Positions 48,383-57,430 of a stretch of 64,000 nucleotides of DNA are shown one piece after another; within the stretch, counting starts at the first letter, position 1; every line of letters begins with the position of its first letter. The notes below the pieces were generated by a model. It was not told the origin of the DNA, made no database searches, and saw nothing but the letters and a program-made list of their open reading frames with translations. This stretch comes from Thermoplasmata archaeon (GTDB lineage: Archaea > Thermoplasmatota > Thermoplasmata > Lutacidiplasmatales > UBA184): the NCBI GenBank assembly GCA_022750435.1, contig JAKIVS010000008.1, positions 1-64,000 on the forward strand, in the 5' to 3' direction. The position numbers were made by a program, and so were the translations under genes.

Positions 48383-51112
48383 TCACCGTTCTCGTCGCCA
48401 CAGCACGACGAGGGCGACGGCGGCCCCGGCCATCAGTCCCACGGAGCCGAGCGCCAGATCCATCGGAGAGAGGCGCGAGGCGATTTCGGCCGCGGGGCAG
48501 GCCCGCACGACGGGGGTCGGGCCGCTCGCCGTGGTAAGGTTCGCGTACGTGAGGGCCCCCGCCGAATCGGTCACGACCAGGCGGGCGACCCACCCGCCCG
48601 TCAGCGTCGCATACGTGTGGTTGACGAACGGACCGGAGGCGAACGCCCCATCCCCGAAGTTCCAGTAGTAGGAGTACGGCGCCGTCCCGCCCGCCCCCCG
48701 GGCGGAGAAGAGGATCTTCGCCGAAGTGACCCCGCAGTCGTTGGTGCCGTCGTACGCGGCGGTCGCGGTCACGGAGAGATTCGATGGGGTCTGGGCCGTG
48801 GCGGCCGGAGTGACGTTCACCGGGACCGTCGCGTTCAGTGTCCCCCCGACTGCGTCACTCACCTCGACCTGGACGTCGTAGGATCCGGGCTGGACGAAGG
48901 TGAAGTAGGTCAACGAGCCGGCCGCCGTGCTGCCGTTTCCGAAGTTCCAGAGCACCGAGTACGGCCCCTCTCCTCCGGAGGGGGTCGCGGAGAAGGTAAC
49001 GAACAACGGGGCCCCGCCGGAGGCATTCGTCGGCGAGACGGTCGCCTCGATCGCCGGGAAAATCGTGACCCACGCGTGCAGTCGGACGGTCGCACCGGCC
49101 GAATCGCCCACCGTAACTTCGACCTGGTACAGGCCCGGATCCGGATACGCGTGCGAGATGTTGAGGGACCCGGAACTGTTGGCGAGCGTGCCGTCGCCAA
49201 ACTGCCAGCGGGCGACGTACGGGGGATACCCCCCGGCGGTCGAGACCCCGAATCCGACCAGGGCCGGGGCATCCCCCGTGGCGTCGGGGACGTGGATGGC
49301 CGCGGAGAGGTTGGCGGGAGCCGCGATGGAGAGGTTTCGCAGGGGGAACGACTCGGCGACCACGAGGGCGCCGCCGTCGACGGCAAAGGACACCGCGCTC
49401 AGGAGGTCGGGGACGGAGCCGTTCTCCGCCGCGAGACACTCCGGGGTCGCGCACTCGTCGAGGGCGGTCGCGTTCGACGGGCCCTCGGCCGCGACCAGGT
49501 TGAAGGAGGCCGACCACGAGTCCCCAAACTGCAGGGCCGAGTGACCGGTCGCGTTCGACCAGTTCCAGGCGAGGACCGTGCTCCCGTTCGCCTCCTCTCG
49601 GGAGGGGACGGAGAGGCATCCCGGGACCGGGCCCTCCGGTGAGGAGCAGGTCACGGTCGCTTGGAGGGAGGGAGCGGCGGCGAAGCCCGGGGTGGTGACG
49701 AACCGGAACATCGGGGTCCCTGTCGGTGGGGCGGCCGCGACGCCGGTCCTGGATGGGGTTCCGAAGGAGATGTTGGCGAGCGCGCTCAGCAATTCGGGGT
49801 TGGTCGTGTTCCCGGAGTACCCGAGGGTCCCGGACGCGTTCCCGCAGGTCGAATTGCGGGGGCCGTCCCACGAGCCGCCCGTGGCGGCCGCGATGTCGCA
49901 TCCGGCCGCCACCACGTGCCCGGTGTCGTTCCGCACGTCGGAAAGCCGGTACGCGGAGACGTTCTTGGGAGCCCACCCGGGCGATCCCGGGTCGCTCGGG
50001 GTGGCGTTCGCGACGATCGTATCGACGGTGCAGTGGCCCAAGCTCGAGTTGAGACACGCGGCCCCGGTATAGGCCAAGGAGGCCACGGAATCGAGGGGGT
50101 TCCCGTTCTGGGACGAGACCCACCCCTCGCAGGTGGGGACCGCCCCGCCGGAGAAGTTCGTTTGGACCTCGCACGTCGGCAGAGTGCCGTTGCCGCCCGG
50201 GCAACCCCAGGGGCTGTCGGTGAGCGGACAGACGTCCTCGGAATAGTTCGAGTCGACCGGCGCAGAAGCGCCCACCCAGACGACGACCCGGTCCGACCCC
50301 GGGGTCCAATTGGCCGGGCCCCCCGCGACGTCGGCGGAGACACCCGCCTGACCCGTGAAGAGGCCGTACAGCGCCGCGATATCCCCTGTCTGGAGCGGAT
50401 TGTCCGCGAAATCGATGTCCCCCGGCGGCTCCGGGAGCGTTCGATTCACCACCGTCCCAAACTGCGAGGAGTTCGTGAAATTGCCGATTGGGACGGCAAG
50501 CATGGACCCATCGTCGTCATCGAACGGCCCGTACGTCGCGTCGGTCACGGCCAGCCCGAAGGAGAGGTTGGTCCCGGGGTGACGGTGCGCCAAGGTCGAG
50601 GCGATCGTTCCCGCGGAGGAAAGGAACGTCCAGTCAATCGGAGAGGAGCCGGGCAGGGGGGGGGATTGGTTCGAGGAGGCGTAGACCGTGAACTCGGAGA
50701 CGTCGAGGAGATAGAGGATGTCCACCGGGGTCGCGTTCCCCGTCGGCCGCTCGGGCGCGGAGACGGTGAGATTGACGCGGACGGTGCTCGGCGCGGTGGC
50801 GCAGGTCGAAAAGCCAAACGCACAGATGGAGGGGCTCGACGTCGAGAGGGAGAGCACGAGCGGGCCGTCGGTCAAGGGGGGCGAGGTGGCAGGTCGCGGG
50901 GCGGCCGCCACGTCAAGGACGTGGACTCCCGCCGAGCCGGCTTCGAATGGGGCCGAAACTGGGGAAACGCCGATCGCGGACGGGAAGGATCCGCCAGAAA
51001 GTACCAAGACGGCGGTCAGGGCCACCAAGGCCCAGCCGATCCCGAACGAGCCCCGGCGCCCGCCGCGGAGGTGCGGGATCCGACGTACCGGTCGGGAGAA
51101 CTCGCCCATCAC
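48383..51112 (-). CDS. large PKD-domain surface protein
   Basis: A 909-residue exported protein. A signal/anchor helix (WALVALTAVLVLSGG) near residue 30 is followed by a VWA-like region starting VDILYLLDVSE with DRVVVWVGASAPVDSNYSED later. Many cysteine pairs (for example CPLTDSPWGC) occur in the middle. Three PKD domains follow, seen as WQFGDGT, WNFGNGS and WNFGDGA cores, and a C-terminal helix (LGSVGLMAGAAVALVVLW) ends with Arg residues. Abundant NxS/T sites suggest glycosylation. The layout parallels the surface protein at 40138 but lies outside the tRNA-bounded inserts. A GTTTATAGCC box (51150-51159) is about 40 bases before the ATG. Confidence 0.78.
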   Translation of the reverse strand: MMGEFSRPVRRIPHLRGGRRGSFGIGWALVALTAVLVLSGGSFPSAIGVSPVSAPFEAGSAGVHVLDVAAAPRPATSPPLTDGPLVLSLSTSSPSICAFGFSTCATAPSTVRVNLTVSAPERPTGNATPVDILYLLDVSEFTVYASSNQSPPLPGSSPIDWTFLSSAGTIASTLAHRHPGTNLSFGLAVTDATYGPFDDDDGSMLAVPIGNFTNSSQFGTVVNRTLPEPPGDIDFADNPLQTGDIAALYGLFTGQAGVSADVAGGPANWTPGSDRVVVWVGASAPVDSNYSEDVCPLTDSPWGCPGGNGTLPTCEVQTNFSGGAVPTCEGWVSSQNGNPLDSVASLAYTGAACLNSSLGHCTVDTIVANATPSDPGSPGWAPKNVSAYRLSDVRNDTGHVVAAGCDIAAATGGSWDGPRNSTCGNASGTLGYSGNTTNPELLSALANISFGTPSRTGVAAAPPTGTPMFRFVTTPGFAAAPSLQATVTCSSPEGPVPGCLSVPSREEANGSTVLAWNWSNATGHSALQFGDSWSASFNLVAAEGPSNATALDECATPECLAAENGSVPDLLSAVSFAVDGGALVVAESFPLRNLSIAAPANLSAAIHVPDATGDAPALVGFGVSTAGGYPPYVARWQFGDGTLANSSGSLNISHAYPDPGLYQVEVTVGDSAGATVRLHAWVTIFPAIEATVSPTNASGGAPLFVTFSATPSGGEGPYSVLWNFGNGSTAAGSLTYFTFVQPGSYDVQVEVSDAVGGTLNATVPVNVTPAATAQTPSNLSVTATAAYDGTNDCGVTSAKILFSARGAGGTAPYSYYWNFGDGAFASGPFVNHTYATLTGGWVARLVVTDSAGALTYANLTTASGPTPVVRACPAAEIASRLSPMDLALGSVGLMAGAAVALVVLWRRER

Positions 51113-51274
51113 CGCGTTCCTTCGAACGGGGCCTTCGAAGGAAATCTAGGCTATAAACTTAGTGAGGACGGCGACCGCTCCTGCCGTGCCGTCAGGCCGC
51201 TCCGCCTCCAAACGCCCCACACTGTGGGCAAGCTCGAGGGAGGCGGAGGCCGACCCTGCCCTGCCCGTCCCGAC

Positions 51275-53383
51275 TTACGACGAACCGGCCGGCGGTGACA
51301 CGGAGGGCGCGAGGGTCGATGACACCGAAACACTGGGGGGCGCGCGCACCATCGGAAGGGCTACGCCGCGATTGGGGACGTCCGGGCGACCGAGGCGGCG
51401 GCGAATCCAGTGCCGGACATCGTGGACGTAGAGATTGCCGTACGGACACGCGCCCACGCAGTTCCCGACGCCGCAGCACTTGGTGCTTCGGAACTCCCCC
51501 TTGGTGCGGAAGTGTCCCGGCATGTCGACGAGTCCGACCGGGCAGCTCTTCGCACAGTCCAGCGTCGTGCACGCCTTGCAGACGTCCTTGCTGCGCACCT
51601 TCAACTTGAAGAAACTGACGTTTTGGAACGCCTGGGCGACCGTGCCGGTGTAGCACCAGCCCATCGTGACGCAGTTGTAATTCCCCGTGTACGGGATCGT
51701 GACGAACATCACGTACCAGAGAACCCCGAAGTAGAGCGCGAACAGGAAGGCCGTCGGGTCGGCCCCCGCAATCGTCACGTGCAACACGCCGACCTGGTCG
51801 AAGTACGAGAGGAACGATGCCCCCACGAGCGAGCCCATCGTCACGGCGGTCGTGACCGAGTACGCCTGCGAGAACCGGCTGCCGAGGTACTTTCGTCCGA
51901 CCGGTCCGGACCGATTGAACGACTTCATCGCGTCGATGGTCGTTCCTTGGTACATCAGCGCCGCCGTGCAGAACGTCGAGCACACGACGCGTCGACCAAA
52001 CAGGACGACGAGCACGCCCGTGATCGCGTAGGTCACGAACACGACCAGGAACACCGAGGGCCCGAGCGGCGCCGAACCGATCCCCATGCTCCATCCGAGC
52101 ACCGGAACCGCCGTCCCGTTCGGGGCGTTCGGGAACAGCGCCGCATAGTAGATGCTTGGGAAGAACACCGCGAACGCCGCGTACGACCCCATCATGAGTC
52201 CGAGCCGGACCCGGGTCTCCAGGCTCTTCGTTTCCCGGAACTTGAACAGGACGAGGATCCCCATCTCGGTCCCCATCATCGCGAGGAACCAGGTCGAGCC
52301 GGCGACGTCGGCAAAGAACCAGAACCCGTTGAGGAGGGCGTTCTGGAGGACGACGAGTGGGGCTCCGGCGAGTGGTAGGGCGAAGAAGGTCCCCGCGAAC
52401 TGTCCGGGCTGCAGTTGCAGGTCGAGGACCGCCCCCATGAACAGCTCGCCGACGAGGACGAGGCCGAGTAGGGAGAACGCCCAGGCAGGGCGGAGCTGCC
52501 AGGAGAATCGCTCGGAGGACTGGAACTGGTCCGGGCGCAGGACCGCGGCGAAGTATACGATCATCTCGAGCACGACCGAGCTCGCCAGGACGACGGGGCT
52601 GCCGTCGAGGAGCCAGAGGAGAAGGCCGACCATCATCAGGGCGTAGGCGGCCAAGATCTGGAGGAGGTAGCCGCCGAGCGCCGTCGGGATCTCCCGGTGG
52701 CGGTAGATGTGCTCCATCGCGTAGACGATGAGCGCGATCATCCCGGCGCTTCCGAGGAGGATCGACGCCTCGAGCCACGTCGAGGAGGCCACGGCGGTCG
52801 GCGTCAGCGCCATGATCGAGGCCTGGAGTGGCAGGATGACCCGCATCGGTCGGGAGAGGCGGCCCCAGAGGAGCGCCGTGGCAATCGCCATCTCGGCCCC
52901 CATCGGGAAGACGAACCACGGCGAGACGACAATCGCGGCGACGCCCCCGAGAGCTCCACCGCCGCTGGGGGCCAGAAGGGGGGTGGCCGAGACGGTCGCG
53001 AACGCGAACGCCATCAACCCCTCGCTCAGCAGGACGATGGCGACCGCGACGGCGCGGTACCATGCTGGCGGCTCCAACGGGCTCTCGCGCGGTGTCGTCT
53101 CGGGGCCGGACGGCCGCGCTCGGAGCAACGCGACGAAGACGACGACCACCGTCGCCGCCATCATCGCGCCCATGGCCGCGAGCGCGGCGACCAGCGAGCC
53201 GACCGACGGTGCGCGGGCGTACACCGCGGCCCCGACCCACATCTCGGCCATCATCGCGAGTAGGAACAGGGTGATCCACGCCTGTGGCCGTCGGCGGGCC
53301 TCCACCGAGAGCTTCACGAGGTAGGCGGTCGGGACCGCCATAAGGAGGGCCACCAGCCCGAGGACCAGGTCCGTCCCGTTCAC
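51275..53383 (-). CDS. multi-pass membrane polyferredoxin
   Basis: A 702-residue protein with about a dozen membrane helices followed by a cytosolic iron-sulfur end. A cysteine pair in RRVVCSTFCTAALMYQ (about residue 467) resembles the NapH/FixG type. CKACTTLDCAKSCPVG (about 598) and CCGVGNCVGACPYGN (about 634) provide two four-cysteine clusters, and CVTMGWC adds further cysteines. It probably carries electrons to or from the quinone pool or a membrane partner. I do not know a named family for the whole. The N-terminal half is homologous to the next gene upstream, so the two arose by duplication. Confidence 0.68.
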   Translation of the reverse strand: MNGTDLVLGLVALLMAVPTAYLVKLSVEARRRPQAWITLFLLAMMAEMWVGAAVYARAPSVGSLVAALAAMGAMMAATVVVVFVALLRARPSGPETTPRESPLEPPAWYRAVAVAIVLLSEGLMAFAFATVSATPLLAPSGGGALGGVAAIVVSPWFVFPMGAEMAIATALLWGRLSRPMRVILPLQASIMALTPTAVASSTWLEASILLGSAGMIALIVYAMEHIYRHREIPTALGGYLLQILAAYALMMVGLLLWLLDGSPVVLASSVVLEMIVYFAAVLRPDQFQSSERFSWQLRPAWAFSLLGLVLVGELFMGAVLDLQLQPGQFAGTFFALPLAGAPLVVLQNALLNGFWFFADVAGSTWFLAMMGTEMGILVLFKFRETKSLETRVRLGLMMGSYAAFAVFFPSIYYAALFPNAPNGTAVPVLGWSMGIGSAPLGPSVFLVVFVTYAITGVLVVLFGRRVVCSTFCTAALMYQGTTIDAMKSFNRSGPVGRKYLGSRFSQAYSVTTAVTMGSLVGASFLSYFDQVGVLHVTIAGADPTAFLFALYFGVLWYVMFVTIPYTGNYNCVTMGWCYTGTVAQAFQNVSFFKLKVRSKDVCKACTTLDCAKSCPVGLVDMPGHFRTKGEFRSTKCCGVGNCVGACPYGNLYVHDVRHWIRRRLGRPDVPNRGVALPMVRAPPSVSVSSTLAPSVSPPAGSS

Positions 53384-53500
53384 CGAGTTCCCCTCACGGA
53401 TTCCCCGAGCGGCCGTCGAGCGCCGTTCCCCTCATCCTACCACGGTACGAACTACGGGCGTCGTAGGAGAACCGCTCGCGGCGGATCATCGGCGGGTCGC

Positions 53501-54439
53501 TTACGATGAGGCGCCGGACGGCGTCGTGGTCGTGGGCCGGTCGGACTCCTCCGAAGTCGTCGAGGTCCCGTACGCTTCGGGGACGACGATGGCGGTGAAG
53601 AACACCGCGCTCTGAACGATGACGGCGAGGGCGAACACCAGCGCGGAGCCCGTGATCGCCCATACGAAGACGGCGGCCGCCATGAACGCGAACGCCGCGA
53701 GGACTCGGGCCGAGTAGGAGGCCACCGGTCGGGGGAGCCGCGCTCCCCGGTAGACGAGGAGGAGGAGGTAACCCACCAGGGCGGCCATGACGGTGCTCGA
53801 GGCAATCGAGCTTCCTACGAGCCAAGCGGTGCCGGCAATGGCCGGCGGCGACGCGAACATGACCGCACTCTGGGCCAGGAGGATGCCGACCATCGGTCGG
53901 GAGAGACGGGGGCGAACCCAGAGCGTCGCGAGCGACATCTCGAGCGCCATGGGGAAGAGGAACCACGACGAGGTGACCGTGGTCCCGAACCAGGTCAGAA
54001 CGTCGCTCAGGGAGCGGACGGCGGGGGCCGTGACAGCGCCCGACGCGACGTCGAACGTTCGCCCCATCCAGAGCTCGCCGACCAGGACGAGGGCGGTCAC
54101 CCAGAGGGCGAGAACGATGGGGGAGGGAAGGTGTCGCGGGACGTAGCTGGGCCCGGCCTCCATCTGGATGCGGGCCTCTCGGAGCGCGATGGCCGCGATC
54201 GGGAACACGCTCGCCGACATCGCGAGAGCCCCGGCCCAGAGCCCAAGGACGTCGGCGCCCGGGCCTGGCCAGGAGACGGCCACCAGCGCCCCGAGGAACA
54301 TGGCGGCCATCATGGCGAGGAGGAACACGACGAACGCCGCACCGAGCACGGTGCGGCTGTGCGTGCTGTAGCGGACGAGCCAGGCGATGACGAACGCCAT
54401 CAGCGCCGCAATCGGCCAGAGGAGCCACGCGGGGTCCAC
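53501..54439 (-). CDS. membrane paralogue of the polyferredoxin's N-terminal half
   Basis: A 312-residue protein with eight or nine membrane helices and no cluster-binding cysteines. SSWFLFPMALEMSLATLWVR and RLSRPMVGILLAQSAVM align with SPWFVFPMGAEMAIATALLW and RLSRPMRVILPLQASIM in the polyferredoxin, and the AALVGYLLLLVYRGARLPRP region also matches. The GTG start at 54439 follows an AGATACC element by about 24 bases. The longer open frame has a non-homologous leader. It probably forms a complex with its larger neighbour, about 117 bases downstream. Confidence 0.66.
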   Translation of the reverse strand: MDPAWLLWPIAALMAFVIAWLVRYSTHSRTVLGAAFVVFLLAMMAAMFLGALVAVSWPGPGADVLGLWAGALAMSASVFPIAAIALREARIQMEAGPSYVPRHLPSPIVLALWVTALVLVGELWMGRTFDVASGAVTAPAVRSLSDVLTWFGTTVTSSWFLFPMALEMSLATLWVRPRLSRPMVGILLAQSAVMFASPPAIAGTAWLVGSSIASSTVMAALVGYLLLLVYRGARLPRPVASYSARVLAAFAFMAAAVFVWAITGSALVFALAVIVQSAVFFTAIVVPEAYGTSTTSEESDRPTTTTPSGASS

Positions 54440-54578
54440 GGTAGGGCGCGAATCCCCCGGGGTATCTGACCTTCCCCGGCGGAGCCCGGGGCCCCGCCGG
54501 GGCGGTCGGGGGCGCCCGCGGACTCCCTCGCAGGTGCCAACGGTATAATCTCGGTCCGCTCGACCCCGAGGATTCTCG

Positions 54579-55715
54579 ATGCCGGTCATCGTCGCGGTGC
54601 CGAAGGAAGTGGCCCCGGGGGAGCGGAGGGTCTCCGCCGTCCCCGAGGTCGTCCAGAAGCTCGTGAAGTCGGGGGTCACCGTCCGCGTGGAGCAGGGGGC
54701 GGGGGTCGCCTCCAACTATCCGGACGAGGCGTTCGTCGCCGCGGGCGCCTCCGTCGTCGACCGCGGGACTCTGCTGGCCAGCGCCGGAATCCTCCTTACG
54801 GTCCTCCCCCCGCCCGCGGCCGACCTGGCGAAGCTCCCGAAGGGGGCGATCGTGGTCGGCTTCCTCAGCCCCGGGCGCAATCTCGAGGCGGCCGCGGCGA
54901 TGCGCGATGCGAAGCTGACGGGGTTCTCGGTCGAGCTGATCCCCCGGATCAGTCGGGCCCAGAGCATGGACGCTCTCAGCTCGCAGGCGACGGTCGCGGG
55001 CTATCGGGCCGCCCTAATCGGCGCGGACCACTCCCCCAAGTTTCTTCCCATGCTCACCACCGCCGCCGGCACGATCCGGCCCTCGAAGGTCCTGATCCTC
55101 GGTGCCGGCGTGGCCGGCCTGATGGCCATCGCCACCGCGCGGCGCTTGGGCGCCGTGGTGGAGGGGTACGACGTTCGCCGCGCCGCCGGGGAACAGGTGA
55201 GAAGTCTGGGGGCGAAGTTCCTGGAGCTCCAAATCAACGCCGAGGGTCAGGGCGGCTACGCCCGCGAGCTCACGGACGCGGAGAAGGCGCAGGAGGCGGA
55301 GATGGTCGCGAAGGCGGTCTCCGAGGCGGACATCGTGATCACGACCGCCAACATCCCGGGCAAGAAGGCGCCCCGCCTCGTCACGAAGGAGATGGTGGCC
55401 CGGATGCGCCCCGGCTCCGTGATCGTCGACCTCGCGGCCGAGACCGGGGGCAACTGCGAGCTCACGCAAGCGGGGAAGTCCGTCCGCGCGAACGGGGTCG
55501 AGGTCGTCGGACCGCTCAACCTCGCGAGCGACCTCGCCTTCCATGCGAGCTCGATGTACGCGAAGAACCTCGCCTCGTTCCTCGGCCTGCTGGTCGGCCC
55601 GACGGGCGAGCTCGTCGCGTCGTTCGACGATGAGATCCTGAAGGCGAGCGGTCTCGTCGTGGCCGGCGAGGTCAAGCACGAGGCGACCCGGGTCGCCTTG
55701 GGAGCCCCCGCGTGA
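54579..55715 (+). CDS. pntAA: proton-translocating NAD(P) transhydrogenase, NAD-binding subunit
   Basis: A 378-residue domain I subunit. VAVPKEVAPGERRVSAVPEV and the ISRAQSMDALSSQATVAGYR signature match the alanine dehydrogenase/transhydrogenase family, and the dinucleotide fold has VLILGAGVAGLMAIATARRL. ETGGNCELTQAG lies where transhydrogenases have it. It works with the two following genes to reduce NADP using NADH and the proton gradient. A GGTATAATC box (about 54541-54550) precedes it. The next start codon overlaps its stop. Confidence 0.92.
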   Translation: MPVIVAVPKEVAPGERRVSAVPEVVQKLVKSGVTVRVEQGAGVASNYPDEAFVAAGASVVDRGTLLASAGILLTVLPPPAADLAKLPKGAIVVGFLSPGRNLEAAAAMRDAKLTGFSVELIPRISRAQSMDALSSQATVAGYRAALIGADHSPKFLPMLTTAAGTIRPSKVLILGAGVAGLMAIATARRLGAVVEGYDVRRAAGEQVRSLGAKFLELQINAEGQGGYARELTDAEKAQEAEMVAKAVSEADIVITTANIPGKKAPRLVTKEMVARMRPGSVIVDLAAETGGNCELTQAGKSVRANGVEVVGPLNLASDLAFHASSMYAKNLASFLGLLVGPTGELVASFDDEILKASGLVVAGEVKHEATRVALGAPA

Positions 55716-56014
55716 TCAGCACCACCTGGGCCGTCCTGTACGTCGCGGTCCTTGCCGCGTTCGCGGGCTATGAGGTAATCCGGCGCGTGCCGGTTCTCCT
55801 TCACACGCCGCTGATGAGCGGCTCGAATTTCATCCACGGGATTGTGCTCGTCGGGGCGATGTTCGCCCTTGGCACGGCGACGACGCTTCCGGAACAGATC
55901 CTCGGCTTCGTCGCGGTCGTGATGGGTGCGATGAACGTCACCGGCGGCTACGTCGTGACGGAGCGGATCCTCGAGATCTTCGACCGGTCGAAGGCGAAGA
56001 AGGGGCCGCCGTGA
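55712..56014 (+). CDS. pntAB: transhydrogenase small membrane subunit
   Basis: A 100-residue three-helix subunit. YVAVLAAFAGYEVIRRVPVL and LMSGSNFIHGIVLVGAM match PntAB, with MGAMNVTGGYVVTERIL near the end. It forms part of the proton channel with PntB. The GTG start overlaps the pntAA stop in GTGA, and its own stop overlaps the pntB start in the same way. This split three-gene form is found in several bacteria and some archaea. Confidence 0.92.
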   Translation: MISTTWAVLYVAVLAAFAGYEVIRRVPVLLHTPLMSGSNFIHGIVLVGAMFALGTATTLPEQILGFVAVVMGAMNVTGGYVVTERILEIFDRSKAKKGPP

Positions 56015-57384
56015 TCTCGTTCTCGATCACGGACGCGATCGAGGGGGTCTACCTCCTCACGGTCGTCTTCTTCGTCCTCGGACTGCAACGGATGAGCTCG
56101 CCGGCGACGGCGCGCTCCGGGATCGTCGCCGCCGGCGTCGCGATGCTGATCGCCACCCTCGTCACGTTCCTCACCCCGGGGCTCTCCAACCTCCTCTGGA
56201 TCGCCGCCGGCATCGCCATCGGCGGCTCGCTCGGCTTCGTCGCGGCGAAGAAGGTCGCGATGACCGACATGCCGCAGATGGTCGCTATCTACAACGGGAT
56301 GGGCGGCGGCGCGGCCGCGGGGATCGCGATCGTCGAGCTCCTGACCGGCCCGAATTTCTCGACGACCGGCGGCCTCTCCGTCGCGGGCGGCCTCATCGGC
56401 GCGGTCTCCTTCTCGGGGAGCGTCATCGCATTCCTCAAGCTGCAGGGCTGGATGCGCCAGCGGCCGATCACCTACCCGCTCCAGCAGCCCACGAATCTGA
56501 TTGTGCTCGGCGCCGCGATCGTCGCCGGTGCCCTCGTCGTGAGCTACTCCGGGATGTTCCTGCTGCCGTTCGTCCTCCTCGCGCTCGGGTTCGGGCTCCT
56601 CATGACGCTCCCCATCGGGGGCGCGGACATGCCGGTGGTCATCTCGCTCTACAACGCGCTCACGGGCATCGCGGTGGCGATGGACGGCTTCGCCCTCGGC
56701 AACTACGCGATGGTCGTCGCTGGCACTTTGGTGGGCGCGGCGGGCTCGTTGCTCACGCTCGTGATGGCGAAGGCGATGAACCGTTCGATCTCCAACGTCC
56801 TGTTCTCGGCGTTTGGGGCGACCGAGGAGACCGGGACGACCATCGCCGGCGCGATGAAGCCGATCGAGGCGGACGACGTCGCGGTGATGATGGCGTACGC
56901 CCAGAAGGTCGTCATCGCCCCGGGGTACGGGATGGCCGTTGCCCAGGCCCAGGGGAAGGTCAAGGAACTGGCGGACCTGCTCGAGGCGCGGGGAGTGGCC
57001 GTGAAGTTCGCGATCCACCCGGTCGCCGGCCGGATGCCCGGCCACATGAACGTGCTCCTAGCGGAAGCAGGGGTCCCCTACGACCGGTTGTTCGACCGCG
57101 ACGAGATCAACCCGGAGTTCCCCACCGCCGACGTGGTCCTCGTGATCGGTGCGAACGACGTCGTCAACCCGGCGGCCCGCCGGGCGGGAAGCCCGTTGCA
57201 AGGAATGCCCATCCTCGACGTCGACCAGGCGAAGAACGTCATCGTGCTGAAGCGCGGCCAGGGGAAGGGGTTCGCCGGGATCGAGAACGATCTCTTCTAC
57301 AAGGACAACGCGCGGATGCTGTACGGAGACGCACAGGCGACCGTCGGCCAGCTGATTCAGTCGCTGAAGGCGATGAAGGAATAG
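56011..57384 (+). CDS. pntB: transhydrogenase NADP-binding/membrane subunit
   Basis: A 457-residue subunit with eight or nine N-terminal membrane helices (from YLLTVVFFVLGLQRMSSPAT) and a C-terminal NADP domain. VIAPGYGMAVAQAQGKVKEL, HPVAGRMPGHMNVLLAEAGV and VIGANDVVNPAARR are the NADP-site motifs, and VLKRGQGKGFAGIENDLFY closes the domain. The start is GTG overlapping pntAB. All three subunits are intact. Confidence 0.93.
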   Translation: MISFSITDAIEGVYLLTVVFFVLGLQRMSSPATARSGIVAAGVAMLIATLVTFLTPGLSNLLWIAAGIAIGGSLGFVAAKKVAMTDMPQMVAIYNGMGGGAAAGIAIVELLTGPNFSTTGGLSVAGGLIGAVSFSGSVIAFLKLQGWMRQRPITYPLQQPTNLIVLGAAIVAGALVVSYSGMFLLPFVLLALGFGLLMTLPIGGADMPVVISLYNALTGIAVAMDGFALGNYAMVVAGTLVGAAGSLLTLVMAKAMNRSISNVLFSAFGATEETGTTIAGAMKPIEADDVAVMMAYAQKVVIAPGYGMAVAQAQGKVKELADLLEARGVAVKFAIHPVAGRMPGHMNVLLAEAGVPYDRLFDRDEINPEFPTADVVLVIGANDVVNPAARRAGSPLQGMPILDVDQAKNVIVLKRGQGKGFAGIENDLFYKDNARMLYGDAQATVGQLIQSLKAMKE

Positions 57385-57430
57385 AGGCCGGCCCCGCCGC
57401 TCCGCCGGCCTCCGGGACCCCTCTCGCCCG

